NCBI GenBank assembly: GCA_964524755.1
Contig: CAZGDR010000028.1
Location: forward strand, 1 to 25,930
DNA from: JAQVOO01 sp964524755
Lineage (GTDB): Bacteria; Spirochaetota; Spirochaetia; Sphaerochaetales; Sphaerochaetaceae
DNA: 25,930 nucleotides
Reading direction: 5' to 3'
Made by a program: the position numbers and the translations under genes
Part shown: piece by piece, positions 1-6,891 of the stretch
Layout of the letters: each line of letters opens with the position of its first letter
How positions within the stretch are numbered: the first letter of the stretch is position 1
The notes under the pieces: generated by a model
The model's database searches: none
Told to the model about the DNA's origin: nothing
What the model saw: only the letters and a program-made list of their open reading frames with translations

Positions 1-328
1 AAGCGGAGGCGTTCGAGTACAGCGAAGAGTTTGAGATAGGTGTTATCTATTAGGGGTCTCAACCCCCCTATGAAACATATGAGACCCTCAAGACGTTTGA
101 GATAGGTGTTATCTATTAGGGGTCTCAACCCGTTCTTATACCCTGCCAGTTGTACAGGATGTTTGAGATAGGTGTTATCTATTAGGGGTCTCAACCATCA
201 TGGGTAAAGGCTCAACTAATAAGGCTGTTTGAGATAGGTGTTATCTATTAGGGGTCTCAACCCTGATACAAAAACATTTGCTCTTGGTTCAAGTTTGAGA
301 TAGGTGTTATCTATTAGAGGTCGTTAGA
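1..328 (+). CRISPR. CRISPR array, leader-distal end, cut by the window edge
   Basis: Five copies of a 36-bp repeat lie at 29-64, 95-130, 161-196, 227-262 and 293-328. Each begins GTTTGAGATAGG and the four intact copies end GGGGTCTCAACC. They are separated by four unique 30-bp spacers (65-94, 131-160, 197-226, 263-292). Bases 1-28 are probably most of another 30-bp spacer, so the array continues to the left. The first four repeats are identical. The fifth matches for 25 bases and then decays (about 30/36 overall), the usual sign of the leader-distal end, so the leader and any cas genes should lie left of the window. The 36/30 geometry, the GTTT start and the partly complementary ends (TTGAGA with TCTCAA) resemble type II arrays; this is inference, because no cas gene is present here. 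Confidence 0.97.
293..328 (+). repeat. Degenerate terminal CRISPR repeat
   Basis: This is the last repeat of the array. It is identical to the consensus through position 25 and diverges in the last 11 bases. It fixes array polarity: new spacers would enter at the left. Confidence 0.9.
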
Positions 329-341
329 GCGGATGATAGGA

Positions 342-363
342 CTAGGCAGCATCTGCCGCCTAG
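342..363 (-). terminator. Hairpin downstream of the secreted-protein gene
   Basis: The inverted repeat has CTAGGC and GCCTAG outer arms, or alternatively a GGCAG/CTGCC inner stem. It sits 5 bp beyond the stop codon of the minus-strand gene ending at 368 and just outside the CRISPR array. No clear T-tract follows on the minus strand, so it is a weak intrinsic terminator at best. Confidence 0.35.
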
Positions 364-367
364 ATGC

Positions 368-1594
368 TTAGCGAACAGTAAAGGTTACTGGTGAAGTCCA
401 AGTTTCTCCATTCCCATCGGTTATTGAAAGGATAAAGGGAATGCTTGTTCCACTTGGGGCTTCATTGATGACAAACTTAAATGTATTGCTTTCGCCACTG
501 ATATTGGATTGTGTCCTAGTAACGTAACGGCTATTATTCGTTCTGTGCATACCAGCAGGAATATCATTCAATGCCAGAGTATCCTGTAGGAATTCCACAT
601 AGGGACTTTGTGAGGAGAGTGTTGCCTTTAATCCTCTCAAAGAAACATTACCCTGATTAGAAACACTAAAGCCAATTTTTATTTGGTTCTTTGTTGGTAA
701 CCGATCAAAGCCATAATAAAGAGGATTAATTGCCTCTATAGTGAGGTTTTTCCATAATCCTTGAAATACAGCACCTTGACCAACTACTTCATATGGCGCC
801 CCCCCCTCGATGAGGGTACGACTATGTTGATCATACCAGCCGAGAAAACGATCATTAGGTCCTAAGGAATCTACTTTAGGAGTGATGATCGTATCGCCGA
901 TACTAACTGGTTGGTACAGCTCCTCAGTGGCAGTGCGGGGATCTAAGAACTGCACTGCACTGGTCCATATCGCATATAGCGTTTGGTTTGTGAGGGGCAT
1001 CTTAATCTTTTCCCCTGGCTCATAATCAACCTGGTTGGGGGTTGTTCCCCATCCAATTAATCTTCCAGTCTTGCTGATGTCAAATCGGATTTGAGAAGCA
1101 TCAGGTAATACTATCTCAGCTTGAGGAGGATGTTGCATACGTTGTGTATAGCAGTAGCTGTATCCTTCACCACTTTGTGAAAAGTCGATGCTCAAAGTAG
1201 GCCTGTAATATCTGCTTCGCTCATATAACCACGTAGCATATTCGATTTGTTTTTCTGCAGGTTCCTCTAAAATCCGTTCCAATAAACGAACAGTCTGTTC
1301 TCGCGTCATATTATATTTGGCTAAATCGGTGTAGCGATAATACGCTTCTCGATAGGCTTGGCGATCACCATGTTGACGCGCTTTGATCATATCTTCCCGT
1401 GCATTTTCTGCTATTCTTGCGACCTGATCATAGAGGTTGTCGTAGGTTTGGGTAATGGTTTCTAAACTTTGAACTGAGAAATCCATATCTTGTATTTTTT
1501 GGTAGGTTTTTTCTGCCATGGGTGCAGCAAACAACATGGAGAGGCTGGCTCCTACCAGAAAAAATATACTGAGTAATAATTGCTTACGTCTCAT
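368..1594 (-). CDS. Secreted protein with InlB/Listeria-Bacteroides-type repeats
   Basis: The 408-residue product begins MRRKQLLLSIFFLVGASL, a typical signal peptide, with a likely cleavage region around FAAPMAE. A helical, charged segment follows (about residues 30-140). Next come one or two modules resembling the Listeria-Bacteroides (InlB B-repeat, Flg_new-like) fold; the signature is LIGWGTTPN...YEPGEKIKMP...LYAIWTS, and a weaker second copy contains FLGWYDQ...FQGLWKN. The C-terminal ~120 residues look like an Ig/CARDB-like beta domain. The open frame extends 18 codons further upstream, but the ATG at 1594 has an AGGAG site 8 nt before it and starts the signal peptide, so it is chosen. 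The role is probably cell-surface or periplasmic; the exact function is unknown. The gene lies directly beside the CRISPR array, but nothing links it functionally to CRISPR. Confidence 0.82.
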   Translation of the reverse strand: MRRKQLLLSIFFLVGASLSMLFAAPMAEKTYQKIQDMDFSVQSLETITQTYDNLYDQVARIAENAREDMIKARQHGDRQAYREAYYRYTDLAKYNMTREQTVRLLERILEEPAEKQIEYATWLYERSRYYRPTLSIDFSQSGEGYSYCYTQRMQHPPQAEIVLPDASQIRFDISKTGRLIGWGTTPNQVDYEPGEKIKMPLTNQTLYAIWTSAVQFLDPRTATEELYQPVSIGDTIITPKVDSLGPNDRFLGWYDQHSRTLIEGGAPYEVVGQGAVFQGLWKNLTIEAINPLYYGFDRLPTKNQIKIGFSVSNQGNVSLRGLKATLSSQSPYVEFLQDTLALNDIPAGMHRTNNSRYVTRTQSNISGESNTFKFVINEAPSGTSIPFILSITDGNGETWTSPVTFTVR

Positions 1595-1636
1595 CGTTGT
1601 CTCCTTCCAATCAATAGAATTTAATTGCGTACAATA

Positions 1637-1665
1637 AATATAATACAACGCATGACTAGAGGCAA
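1637..1665 (-). promoter_or_regulatory. Promoter of the secreted-protein gene
   Basis: On the minus strand a TTGCCT -35 (1660-1665), a 17-bp spacer and a TATATT -10 (1637-1642) lie about 40 bp before the ATG at 1594. Confidence 0.55.
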
Positions 1666-1721
1666 GAAAATTGGATTTTCCCTCATGTTTTGTTATAGAG
1701 AATTGTTTATATCAGAATTGG

Positions 1722-1751
1722 TTGCGCCCCACATATTCAAGCATGTATAGT
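1722..1751 (+). promoter_or_regulatory. Possible promoter of the flavodoxin gene
   Basis: TTGCGC (1722-1727), an 18-bp spacer and TATAGT (1746-1751) precede the ATG at 1775 by 23 bp. Both hexamers are imperfect. Confidence 0.4.
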
Positions 1752-1774
1752 TAGAATATAACTAGGGGGGGACT

Positions 1775-2254
1775 ATGGAAACTTTGATTGTCTACACTTC
1801 GAGAAATGGATATTCAAAGGAATGTGCACAGAAAATTGCTGCAGAACTCGGTCCTGGCACTGACCTAGTTCAAATAACCCACGCTAAGCTAGAGAAGCCA
1901 CTCACACACTACGATAGAGTAGTTATTGGAGGTGGAATTCATGCGGGTAGTTTATCGAGGAAATTAACACGTTTTTGCCGCAAAAATAGAGATGAATTAC
2001 GTAAAAAACACTTAGGGCTGTATCTTTGTGCAACGAACGCAGCACATAAAGAAGAGCAATTTATAAAAAGCTATCCAGAGGCTCTCCTGGAAAGTGCTAC
2101 AGCAAAAGGATGGTTTGGTGGGAGAATCATTTTAGCTGAACACCAAAATGTAACACTCTTTATTCTCAAGAAGATCTTAAAGAGTGATCAAGACCTCTAT
2201 GCTGAACTGCCCAATGAAGTTGAGGCTTTTATTGCAAAGATGCAAGAAAACTAA
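1775..2254 (+). CDS. Flavodoxin-domain protein, HemG-like
   Basis: The 159-residue protein has a flavodoxin fold. The N-terminal strand and FMN phosphate loop read LIVYTSRNGYSKECA (residues 4-18), and a second strand with a flavin loop reads DRVVIGGGIHAG. Length and layout resemble the flavodoxin-like menaquinone-dependent protoporphyrinogen dehydrogenase HemG and related flavodoxin-domain proteins. No other haem gene is nearby, so HemG activity is not claimed. It is probably a cytoplasmic or membrane-associated FMN electron carrier. The start is supported by a G-rich ribosome binding site (AGGGGGGG) just upstream. It is monocistronic as far as the window shows. Confidence 0.85.
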   Translation: METLIVYTSRNGYSKECAQKIAAELGPGTDLVQITHAKLEKPLTHYDRVVIGGGIHAGSLSRKLTRFCRKNRDELRKKHLGLYLCATNAAHKEEQFIKSYPEALLESATAKGWFGGRIILAEHQNVTLFILKKILKSDQDLYAELPNEVEAFIAKMQEN

Positions 2255-2710
2255 TATTCTTTCCATTTGATGAGTAAAAGGCATAAGTGCATAAAATTAC
2301 CCTTGAAGGTCAATTAATTACCTGTCATCCTCTAACACTTCTCTCAAACTCATAGGGGAACACTCGCAATAAAGGATAAATGAATGGGGCAGTCCTGTCA
2401 GATGAACAATGTAAAATTAAATAACCTATCATGTATTCACTAAAATTAAATTATAATGGTATTCTCCTTAACAAATAGTGTATGTTTATCGTCTAACTTA
2501 CCGCTGTCATCCCTGCTAAAGGTCATACCGTTGCAACACCGTCAAATGACATCTGTAACCTTTGGTGCAACCTCTACCAGGATACTAGCGTTTTTCCTGC
2601 ATAATACCGTGAAAAGAGGAGGGTATTAACAAGCCCACCTCTTTCTGGTACACTGCGAAACACTACTGAATTTCTATTCTACATAACTAATTGAACAATG
2701 AGGAACGACA
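2255..2710 (+). other. 456-bp intergenic region, possibly a structured icd leader
   Basis: No convincing ORF was found. A TATAAT lies at 2452-2457 with only a weak -35; an alternative TTGCAA-17-TGTAAC pair lies at 2531-2559. Complementary segments are AAAGGT (2518-2523) with ACCTTT (2558-2563), GTTGCA (2530-2535) with TGCAAC (2566-2571), and GTCAT (2522-2526) with ATGAC (2546-2550). The first two pairs interleave, so a pseudoknot is possible. A further hairpin at 2613-2644 lies just before icd. Confidence 0.45.
2613..2644 (+). terminator. Hairpin upstream of icd, possible attenuator
   Basis: AAAGAGG-A-GGG pairs with CCC-A-CCTCTTT across a 10-nt loop: ten pairs and one mismatch, ending in TTT. 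It lies about 66 nt before the icd start codon. It could terminate or attenuate transcription ahead of icd; the run of Ts is part of the stem, so confidence is modest. Confidence 0.4.
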
Positions 2711-3919
2711 ATGGAACAAAAAATAACCATGACCCCTGAAGGGCTCAACGTCCCTAACAACCCGACTATTCCCTTTATTGAAGGTGATGGTATTGGCCCT
2801 GACATCTGGGCAGCTGCAGAACGTGTTTTCGATGCTGCCGTACAAAAAGCATATAACTCAAAGCGTAAGATTACTTGGAAAGAAGTGCTTGCAGGAGAGA
2901 AAGCCTTTAAGAAAACTGGAGAATGGCTTCCTAAAGCTACTGAAGAGGCTTTGAAAGAGTATCTTGTCGGCATAAAAGGACCATTAACAACACCCGTAGG
3001 AGGTGGGTTTAGAAGTCTCAACGTTACCATTCGTCAACGCCTTGATCTATATGTTTGTTTGCGTCCCGTGAAATATTACCAAGGGATTCCTTCACCAGTG
3101 AAACAGCCTGAACGTATTGACATGGTAGTTTTTCGTGAAAACACCGAAGACGTGTATGCAGGTTATGAACTTAAGCAAGGTGAGGAAAAAACCTTAGCTC
3201 TAATTGAACATTTACGCAAAAACTACGGTTGGCATATCAGTTCAGACAGTGGTATTGGCATCAAGCCTGCCAGCGAGACTGGTTCCAAACGACTCATCAG
3301 AGCCGCCATCAAATATGCTATTGAACATAAGCGCCCCTCAGTAACCTTAGTGCATAAAGGCAATATCATGAAATTCACCGAAGGGGCTTTCCGTGAATGG
3401 GGTTATGAGATTGCCCGTGAAGAGTTTGGTGATCACACGGTGACTTGGGACGATGTAGTGGATGGGAAAATTCCAGAGGGGAAGGTCCTCATCAAAGATG
3501 TGATTGCCGATGCCTTTCTACAACAAATACTTACTCGCCCTAGTGAATATGGGGTAATTGCGACCATGAACCTCAATGGAGATTATATTTCGGATGCTCT
3601 AGCTGCGCAGGTAGGTGGGATTGGTATTGCTCCTGGGGCTAATATAAATTACCAAACGGGAAACGCAGTCTTCGAAGCAACCCACGGCACAGCTCCAAAG
3701 TATGCCGGACTCGATAAAGTGAATCCTAGCTCCCTTATTCTTTCAGGAATGTTAATGCTTGAGTATATAGGGTGGGGTGAAGCCGCAAAACTAATTGATA
3801 AGGGAATTATTGGAGCATTACAAGCAAAAGCAGTCACCTATGACTTTGCTCGATTAATGGAAGGTTCTACTGAAATTTCCTGCAGCGAGTTTGGTGATGT
3901 TATCATTGCAAACATGTAA
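2711..3919 (+). CDS. icd: NADP-dependent isocitrate dehydrogenase
   Basis: The 402-residue enzyme oxidatively decarboxylates isocitrate to 2-oxoglutarate in the TCA/glutamate pathway and closely resembles the E. coli-type homodimeric Icd throughout. Visible motifs are PFIEGDGIGP (21-30), GPLTTPVGGGFRSLNV (90-105) with Ser102 at the position of the phosphorylated substrate-binding serine, LVHKGNIMKFTEG with the catalytic lysine, and MNLNGDYISDALAAQVGG with the metal-binding aspartates. NADP specificity is indicated by Lys and Tyr in HGTAPKYAG and by Tyr and Arg in VTYDFARLM, matching the residues that contact the 2'-phosphate in E. coli Icd. A GAGGA site lies 7 nt upstream of the ATG. No citrate synthase, aconitase or Icd kinase gene is nearby. 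A terminator-like hairpin follows. Confidence 0.97.
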   Translation: MEQKITMTPEGLNVPNNPTIPFIEGDGIGPDIWAAAERVFDAAVQKAYNSKRKITWKEVLAGEKAFKKTGEWLPKATEEALKEYLVGIKGPLTTPVGGGFRSLNVTIRQRLDLYVCLRPVKYYQGIPSPVKQPERIDMVVFRENTEDVYAGYELKQGEEKTLALIEHLRKNYGWHISSDSGIGIKPASETGSKRLIRAAIKYAIEHKRPSVTLVHKGNIMKFTEGAFREWGYEIAREEFGDHTVTWDDVVDGKIPEGKVLIKDVIADAFLQQILTRPSEYGVIATMNLNGDYISDALAAQVGGIGIAPGANINYQTGNAVFEATHGTAPKYAGLDKVNPSSLILSGMLMLEYIGWGEAAKLIDKGIIGALQAKAVTYDFARLMEGSTEISCSEFGDVIIANM

Positions 3920-3939
3920 TTATGCTTGGGGTAGAGGTT

Positions 3940-3981
3940 AAGCTTGCATGTTCTTTTCAGACAAGAAAAGAGCATGCGCTT
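3940..3981 (+). terminator. Terminator-like hairpin after icd
   Basis: Long arms TTGCATGTTCTTTTC and GAAAAGAGCATGC, plus outer AAGC/GCTT, enclose a short loop 21 bp after the icd stop codon. The stem is strong but the downstream T-tract is poor. Confidence 0.6.
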
Positions 3982-4382
3982 TCAATAGACTGCTTAAAAT
4001 GATGGAAAAGGCAGAAGTTGCGAAAAATTACTTTGTAATGTTAAAAAATTACCTGCTTCAAAAATTGATTTGTGACTCAAGTTGTTTACAGTAGTGGTGA
4101 AAACACTAGATTTTGGTGTGAGTATACGGCCAATAACTAAAGACCTTATTTGGAATTATTCCAAATACTGCTTAGTTTTATAATGTGTGTTGATATAGTG
4201 AGCTCGAAAAATTATATCTTTGTTAGTTGTGACCTATGTGGCAGAGATAGATATTCTATACTTATGACAATAATAAAAACTTATAACATAGAGAAATAAA
4301 ATAGTATTGCATCGTTAGGAAGTTCATTTTACGTTTTATAAAAGTAAAGAGTGAAAAAATATGAAGGAGATCTTATAAGATA
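3982..4382 (+). other. Long AT-rich intergenic region before the YbaK-type gene
   Basis: Together with the hairpin at 3940-3981 this makes a 463-bp gap between genes. It contains a perfect 21-bp palindrome (4147-4167), a TATAAT (4179-4184), and a 5-codon ORF (ATG at 4361, MKEIL-stop) that uses or overlaps the only Shine-Dalgarno-like sequence before the next gene. No larger coding sequence was found. Confidence 0.6.
4147..4167. promoter_or_regulatory. 21-bp perfect palindrome, probable operator
   Basis: The arms TATTTGGAAT and ATTCCAAATA flank a single central T. The element ends 11 bp before a consensus TATAAT (4179-4184) and so covers the -35 region of a plus-strand promoter, a classic repressor position. 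The regulator is unknown. Confidence 0.6.
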
Positions 4383-4862
4383 ATGTCCATATCATCTGTT
4401 AAAGAATATCTTTCTGCTTGGGGAAAAGAATCTGATGTTTTAGAATTTGATGTTTCTAGTGCTACCGTAGCATTAGCTGCCGAAGCTTTAGGAATCACTG
4501 AAGCACGGATAGCAAAATCTCTTGCTTTTGCTCAAGGGAGCACGTGTATTTTAGTAGTCACAGCTGGTGACGCCCGCATACATAATCGAAAATTTAAAGA
4601 CCAGTTTGGGATGAAAGCTAAGATGCTAGATGTAGAGACTACGTACCTACTAACCGGTCACCCAGTCGGAGGAGTTTGTCCATTCGCACTTTTTGATGAG
4701 AGCATAAGCGTCTACCTAGATGAATCCTTAAAAAGATTTAAAACAGTGTTTCCTGCTTGCGGTTCTCCTAATTCAGCAATTGAGTTAACCATAGATGAAT
4801 TATCTACATTATCAAAAAGTAGGGCTTGGGTTGACGTTTGTTCAGGTTGGGATGTTTTGTAG
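4383..4862 (+). CDS. YbaK/EbsC-family aminoacyl-tRNA deacylase
   Basis: The 159-residue product is a single-domain INS/YbaK protein of the kind that hydrolyses mischarged tRNA (Cys-tRNA(Pro), Ala-tRNA(Pro) and related editing activities). It shows the N-terminal SVKEYLSAWG, the ARIAKSLAF segment with Lys45 at the position of the essential lysine, VVTAGDARIHNRKFK, the GHPVGGVCPF loop and the C-terminal CGSPNSAIEL motif. The substrate cannot be assigned from sequence. The start is the only in-frame option before an upstream stop codon. The nearest Shine-Dalgarno-like sequence (AGGAG) is about 13 nt away, unusually far, and overlaps a 5-codon ORF that ends just before this start. Regulation from the upstream palindrome is plausible. 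It converges with the gene ending at 4889. Confidence 0.92.
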   Translation: MSISSVKEYLSAWGKESDVLEFDVSSATVALAAEALGITEARIAKSLAFAQGSTCILVVTAGDARIHNRKFKDQFGMKAKMLDVETTYLLTGHPVGGVCPFALFDESISVYLDESLKRFKTVFPACGSPNSAIELTIDELSTLSKSRAWVDVCSGWDVL

Positions 4863-4888
4863 AATAGCCACTTATTTATACCATATCG

Positions 4889-6229
4889 TTATAGCTGTTG
4901 TTGATTTTTATAACGGTTGTGCCCTAAGAGAAGCAAACCTACAAAGATCGGAATTATAGCGAATGCGACTATATTGCCTTGGAATAACATTAGCCCCCAG
5001 AATCGTATCGGATTCCCACCATCTGTTAATGAGGTAATAAGGACTCCCTCTGGAGTTGGTGTTCCTACTTTGTGAGAGAGCATGGTAATCATTGGAGCTA
5101 GTTTGCTGGCAATGAGTAAGTATCCAATAATTAAGGGGATTCCGGCTATAACCGATCGGAAAACGTTTCCACGACAGACTAATACAATAACAGCAACTTG
5201 AGAAATTAAAGCCGGTAAATCACCAAGTGGAAGTGTTTTGTTTCCAGGGACGATAAGCGCTAGTAGTATTGCAATAGGCATAAGAATAATACCAGTAGTT
5301 AGTATCGATTGATTATGCATGATTACACCCGGATCAAGGGCAATGAGCAAACCTTTTTTCTTAGGAAAGTGCTTTTGTATACGCTCTCTGAGAGCTAAAG
5401 ATACAGCTCCCATCCCTTCTCCAATGAGATTGCCGCATTGAGGCAAAATAAACATTACTGCAGCAATGTGGACACTGAGCTCTAATAATTCTTTGAGAGG
5501 ATAACTAGCCGTTAACCCAAGTGCTACTCCAACAAGAACCCCAATCACCATAGGTTCGCTGAAAACAGAAGGCTCTTTTTGTTGGTCGCTCGGATTGTAG
5601 TCAACCTGTTTTACTCCAGGAAGTTTAGAGAGGAGTAAATCGATACCTACTGCGTAAGGGAATAAGCCGACCGACGAAAGGGGAGAGATGGTAATACCTT
5701 CCAAACCCATCTCCCGCTGGACTTCTGGACCAGTCCAATCCGCCATTTTTATGGTATAGATGGCGATAAGTGCTGTAGCTAATAATCCTAAGAGTAGACT
5801 CTGACTTGTACTAAGTACAAAAGCTCCCAACATGGCAAAATGCCAATAATTCCAAATATCAATATAGATCGTTTTAGAGAGGTTTGTGCTAAGCATAATG
5901 ACATTGATGACGATGATGAGAGGAATTGAGATATGGGCAACAGGAGAGGCCCATGTTATAGCTGCCAACGGTGGCCAGCCGACATCAAGGATGGGGAGGT
6001 CCAGTCCTCGCACTTGAGCCAAAGCTTGTACGGCGGGGTTAATGGTAGCAACGAAGAAGTCAAAGGCAATAAAGATACCTGCAAATCCAGCTGCTAGTCG
6101 TAGAGAACCCATAAGGGCATGTTTAACTTTCATGCCACTTAATAACCCTACTAATAAAATGATGATTGGTAACATTACGTAGGCTTTGAAGCTGAAAAAT
6201 GAATTAATAATTGTTTGCAAAAGTTGCAT
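4889..6229 (-). CDS. PTS transporter subunit EIIC, galactitol (GatC) family
   Basis: The 446-residue polytopic membrane protein has about ten hydrophobic segments. Family-typical stretches include GWPPLAAITWASP near residue 85, the polar IDIWNYWHFAMLG segment, LPQCGNLIGEGMGAV and the C-terminal LTDGGNPIRFWG. This is the sugar-translocating subunit of galactitol-type PTS systems. No EIIA, EIIB or sugar-catabolic gene is adjacent, so it is an orphan and must borrow partners or serve another role; the substrate is unknown. An in-frame TTG lies one codon upstream, but the ATG at 6229 has AAGGAG 9-10 nt before it. A good promoter (6278-6306) and an upstream terminator make it a separate transcription unit. 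Confidence 0.9.
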   Translation of the reverse strand: MQLLQTIINSFFSFKAYVMLPIIILLVGLLSGMKVKHALMGSLRLAAGFAGIFIAFDFFVATINPAVQALAQVRGLDLPILDVGWPPLAAITWASPVAHISIPLIIVINVIMLSTNLSKTIYIDIWNYWHFAMLGAFVLSTSQSLLLGLLATALIAIYTIKMADWTGPEVQREMGLEGITISPLSSVGLFPYAVGIDLLLSKLPGVKQVDYNPSDQQKEPSVFSEPMVIGVLVGVALGLTASYPLKELLELSVHIAAVMFILPQCGNLIGEGMGAVSLALRERIQKHFPKKKGLLIALDPGVIMHNQSILTTGIILMPIAILLALIVPGNKTLPLGDLPALISQVAVIVLVCRGNVFRSVIAGIPLIIGYLLIASKLAPMITMLSHKVGTPTPEGVLITSLTDGGNPIRFWGLMLFQGNIVAFAIIPIFVGLLLLGHNRYKNQQQL

Positions 6230-6277
6230 CAAAAACTCTCCTTGGCTTGGTTAGATAAGGACTGAGACAAGATAATC

Positions 6278-6306
6278 TCTATATTTTTTTAATCTCACTA
6301 GTGCAA
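6278..6306 (-). promoter_or_regulatory. Promoter of the EIIC gene
   Basis: On the minus strand TTGCAC (6301-6306), a 17-bp spacer and TATAGA (6278-6283) lie about 50 bp before the ATG. The -35 overlaps the T-rich tail of the terminator of the upstream gene. Confidence 0.65.
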
Positions 6307-6338
6307 AAAGAAAATTGGAGCCATTTCTGGCTCCAATT
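6302..6338 (-). terminator. Rho-independent terminator of the RRM gene
   Basis: A perfect 11-bp stem (AATTGGAGCCA with TGGCTCCAATT, 4-nt loop, 6313-6338) is followed on the minus strand by TTCTTTTTGC. It lies 20 bp beyond the stop codon at 6359. Confidence 0.92.
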
Positions 6339-6358
6339 ATTTCCATTAGACGATAAGA

Positions 6359-6637
6359 TTAATATCTGTAGTCGTTGCGTGGGGTACGGGGTTTGGCAGT
6401 AGCTTCGCTTACACGAAGATTACGACCATCGAGGTCCTGACCATCAAGCTGAGAAATAGCAGCTTCAGCAGCGCTATCTTCTTCCATCTCGACAAAACCG
6501 AAGCCCTTTGGACGACGAGTCTCACGATCCATGATGATATTGGCACTCACGACTGTACCGTACTGTGCGAATAGATTCCAGAGTTGTTCCTCTGAAGTGT
6601 TGTAACTCATGTTACCAACATAAATTTTCTTTGCCAT
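6359..6637 (-). CDS. RRM-domain RNA-binding protein
   Basis: The 92-residue protein is a single RNA recognition motif. RNP2 is IYVGNM (5-10) and RNP1 is KGFGFVEM (44-51), which carries the aromatic residues that stack on RNA bases. A short basic tail rich in R, P and Y follows (TAKPRTPRNDYRY). Such stand-alone RRM proteins in bacteria bind RNA and are often induced by cold; no target is known here. The frame is open five codons further upstream (MKDAF), but MAKKIYVGN is the family start and has AAGGA 7-9 nt before it. It is monocistronic, with its own promoter (6796-6824), a long 5' UTR and a strong terminator. Confidence 0.95.
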   Translation of the reverse strand: MAKKIYVGNMSYNTSEEQLWNLFAQYGTVVSANIIMDRETRRPKGFGFVEMEEDSAAEAAISQLDGQDLDGRNLRVSEATAKPRTPRNDYRY

Positions 6638-6650
6638 AAAAGCATCCTTC

Positions 6651-6665
6651 ACAGGCTAAGCCTGT
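6651..6665 (-). promoter_or_regulatory. Inverted repeat in the 5' UTR of the RRM gene
   Basis: A perfect 15-bp inverted repeat, ACAGGCT and AGCCTGT around one base, ends at the Shine-Dalgarno sequence of the RRM gene. As RNA it could form a hairpin that hides the ribosome binding site. As DNA it could be an operator. Confidence 0.5.
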
Positions 6666-6795
6666 ATACAATAATATTGCTTCATTTGGGCAGTTTGGAC
6701 TATTTACCTGTCTGCTGGAAGTTATTCATCGAAGAATGCAAACATACAAAGCAAGGAAACGAACTAGCTGCAACGCAAAAATTGAAAGCAAGTAG

Positions 6796-6824
6796 AGAAT
6801 ACCATAAAGGAAAATGTTAGTCAA
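6796..6824 (-). promoter_or_regulatory. Promoter of the RRM gene
   Basis: On the minus strand TTGACT (6819-6824), a 17-bp spacer and TATTCT (6796-6801) predict a transcript start near 6789. That leaves a leader of about 150 nt before the ATG at 6637. Confidence 0.65.
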
Positions 6825-6891
6825 CTACTCAGCAAGTCTAAGTCATCTAGTAAAAAAATTCCTTTTAATGATATTCGTCTTTCTTCCTTGA

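Noticed and set aside
65..94. Spacer 1 contains TGAGACCC, the complement of the repeat's GGGTCTCA
   Set aside because: Eight bases is too short to call an anti-repeat or tracrRNA element, and it sits inside a normal 30-bp spacer.
1595..1648. 18-codon upstream extension of the secreted-protein gene
   Set aside because: It would place residues before a clear signal peptide and overlaps the predicted promoter; AGGAG supports the start at 1594.
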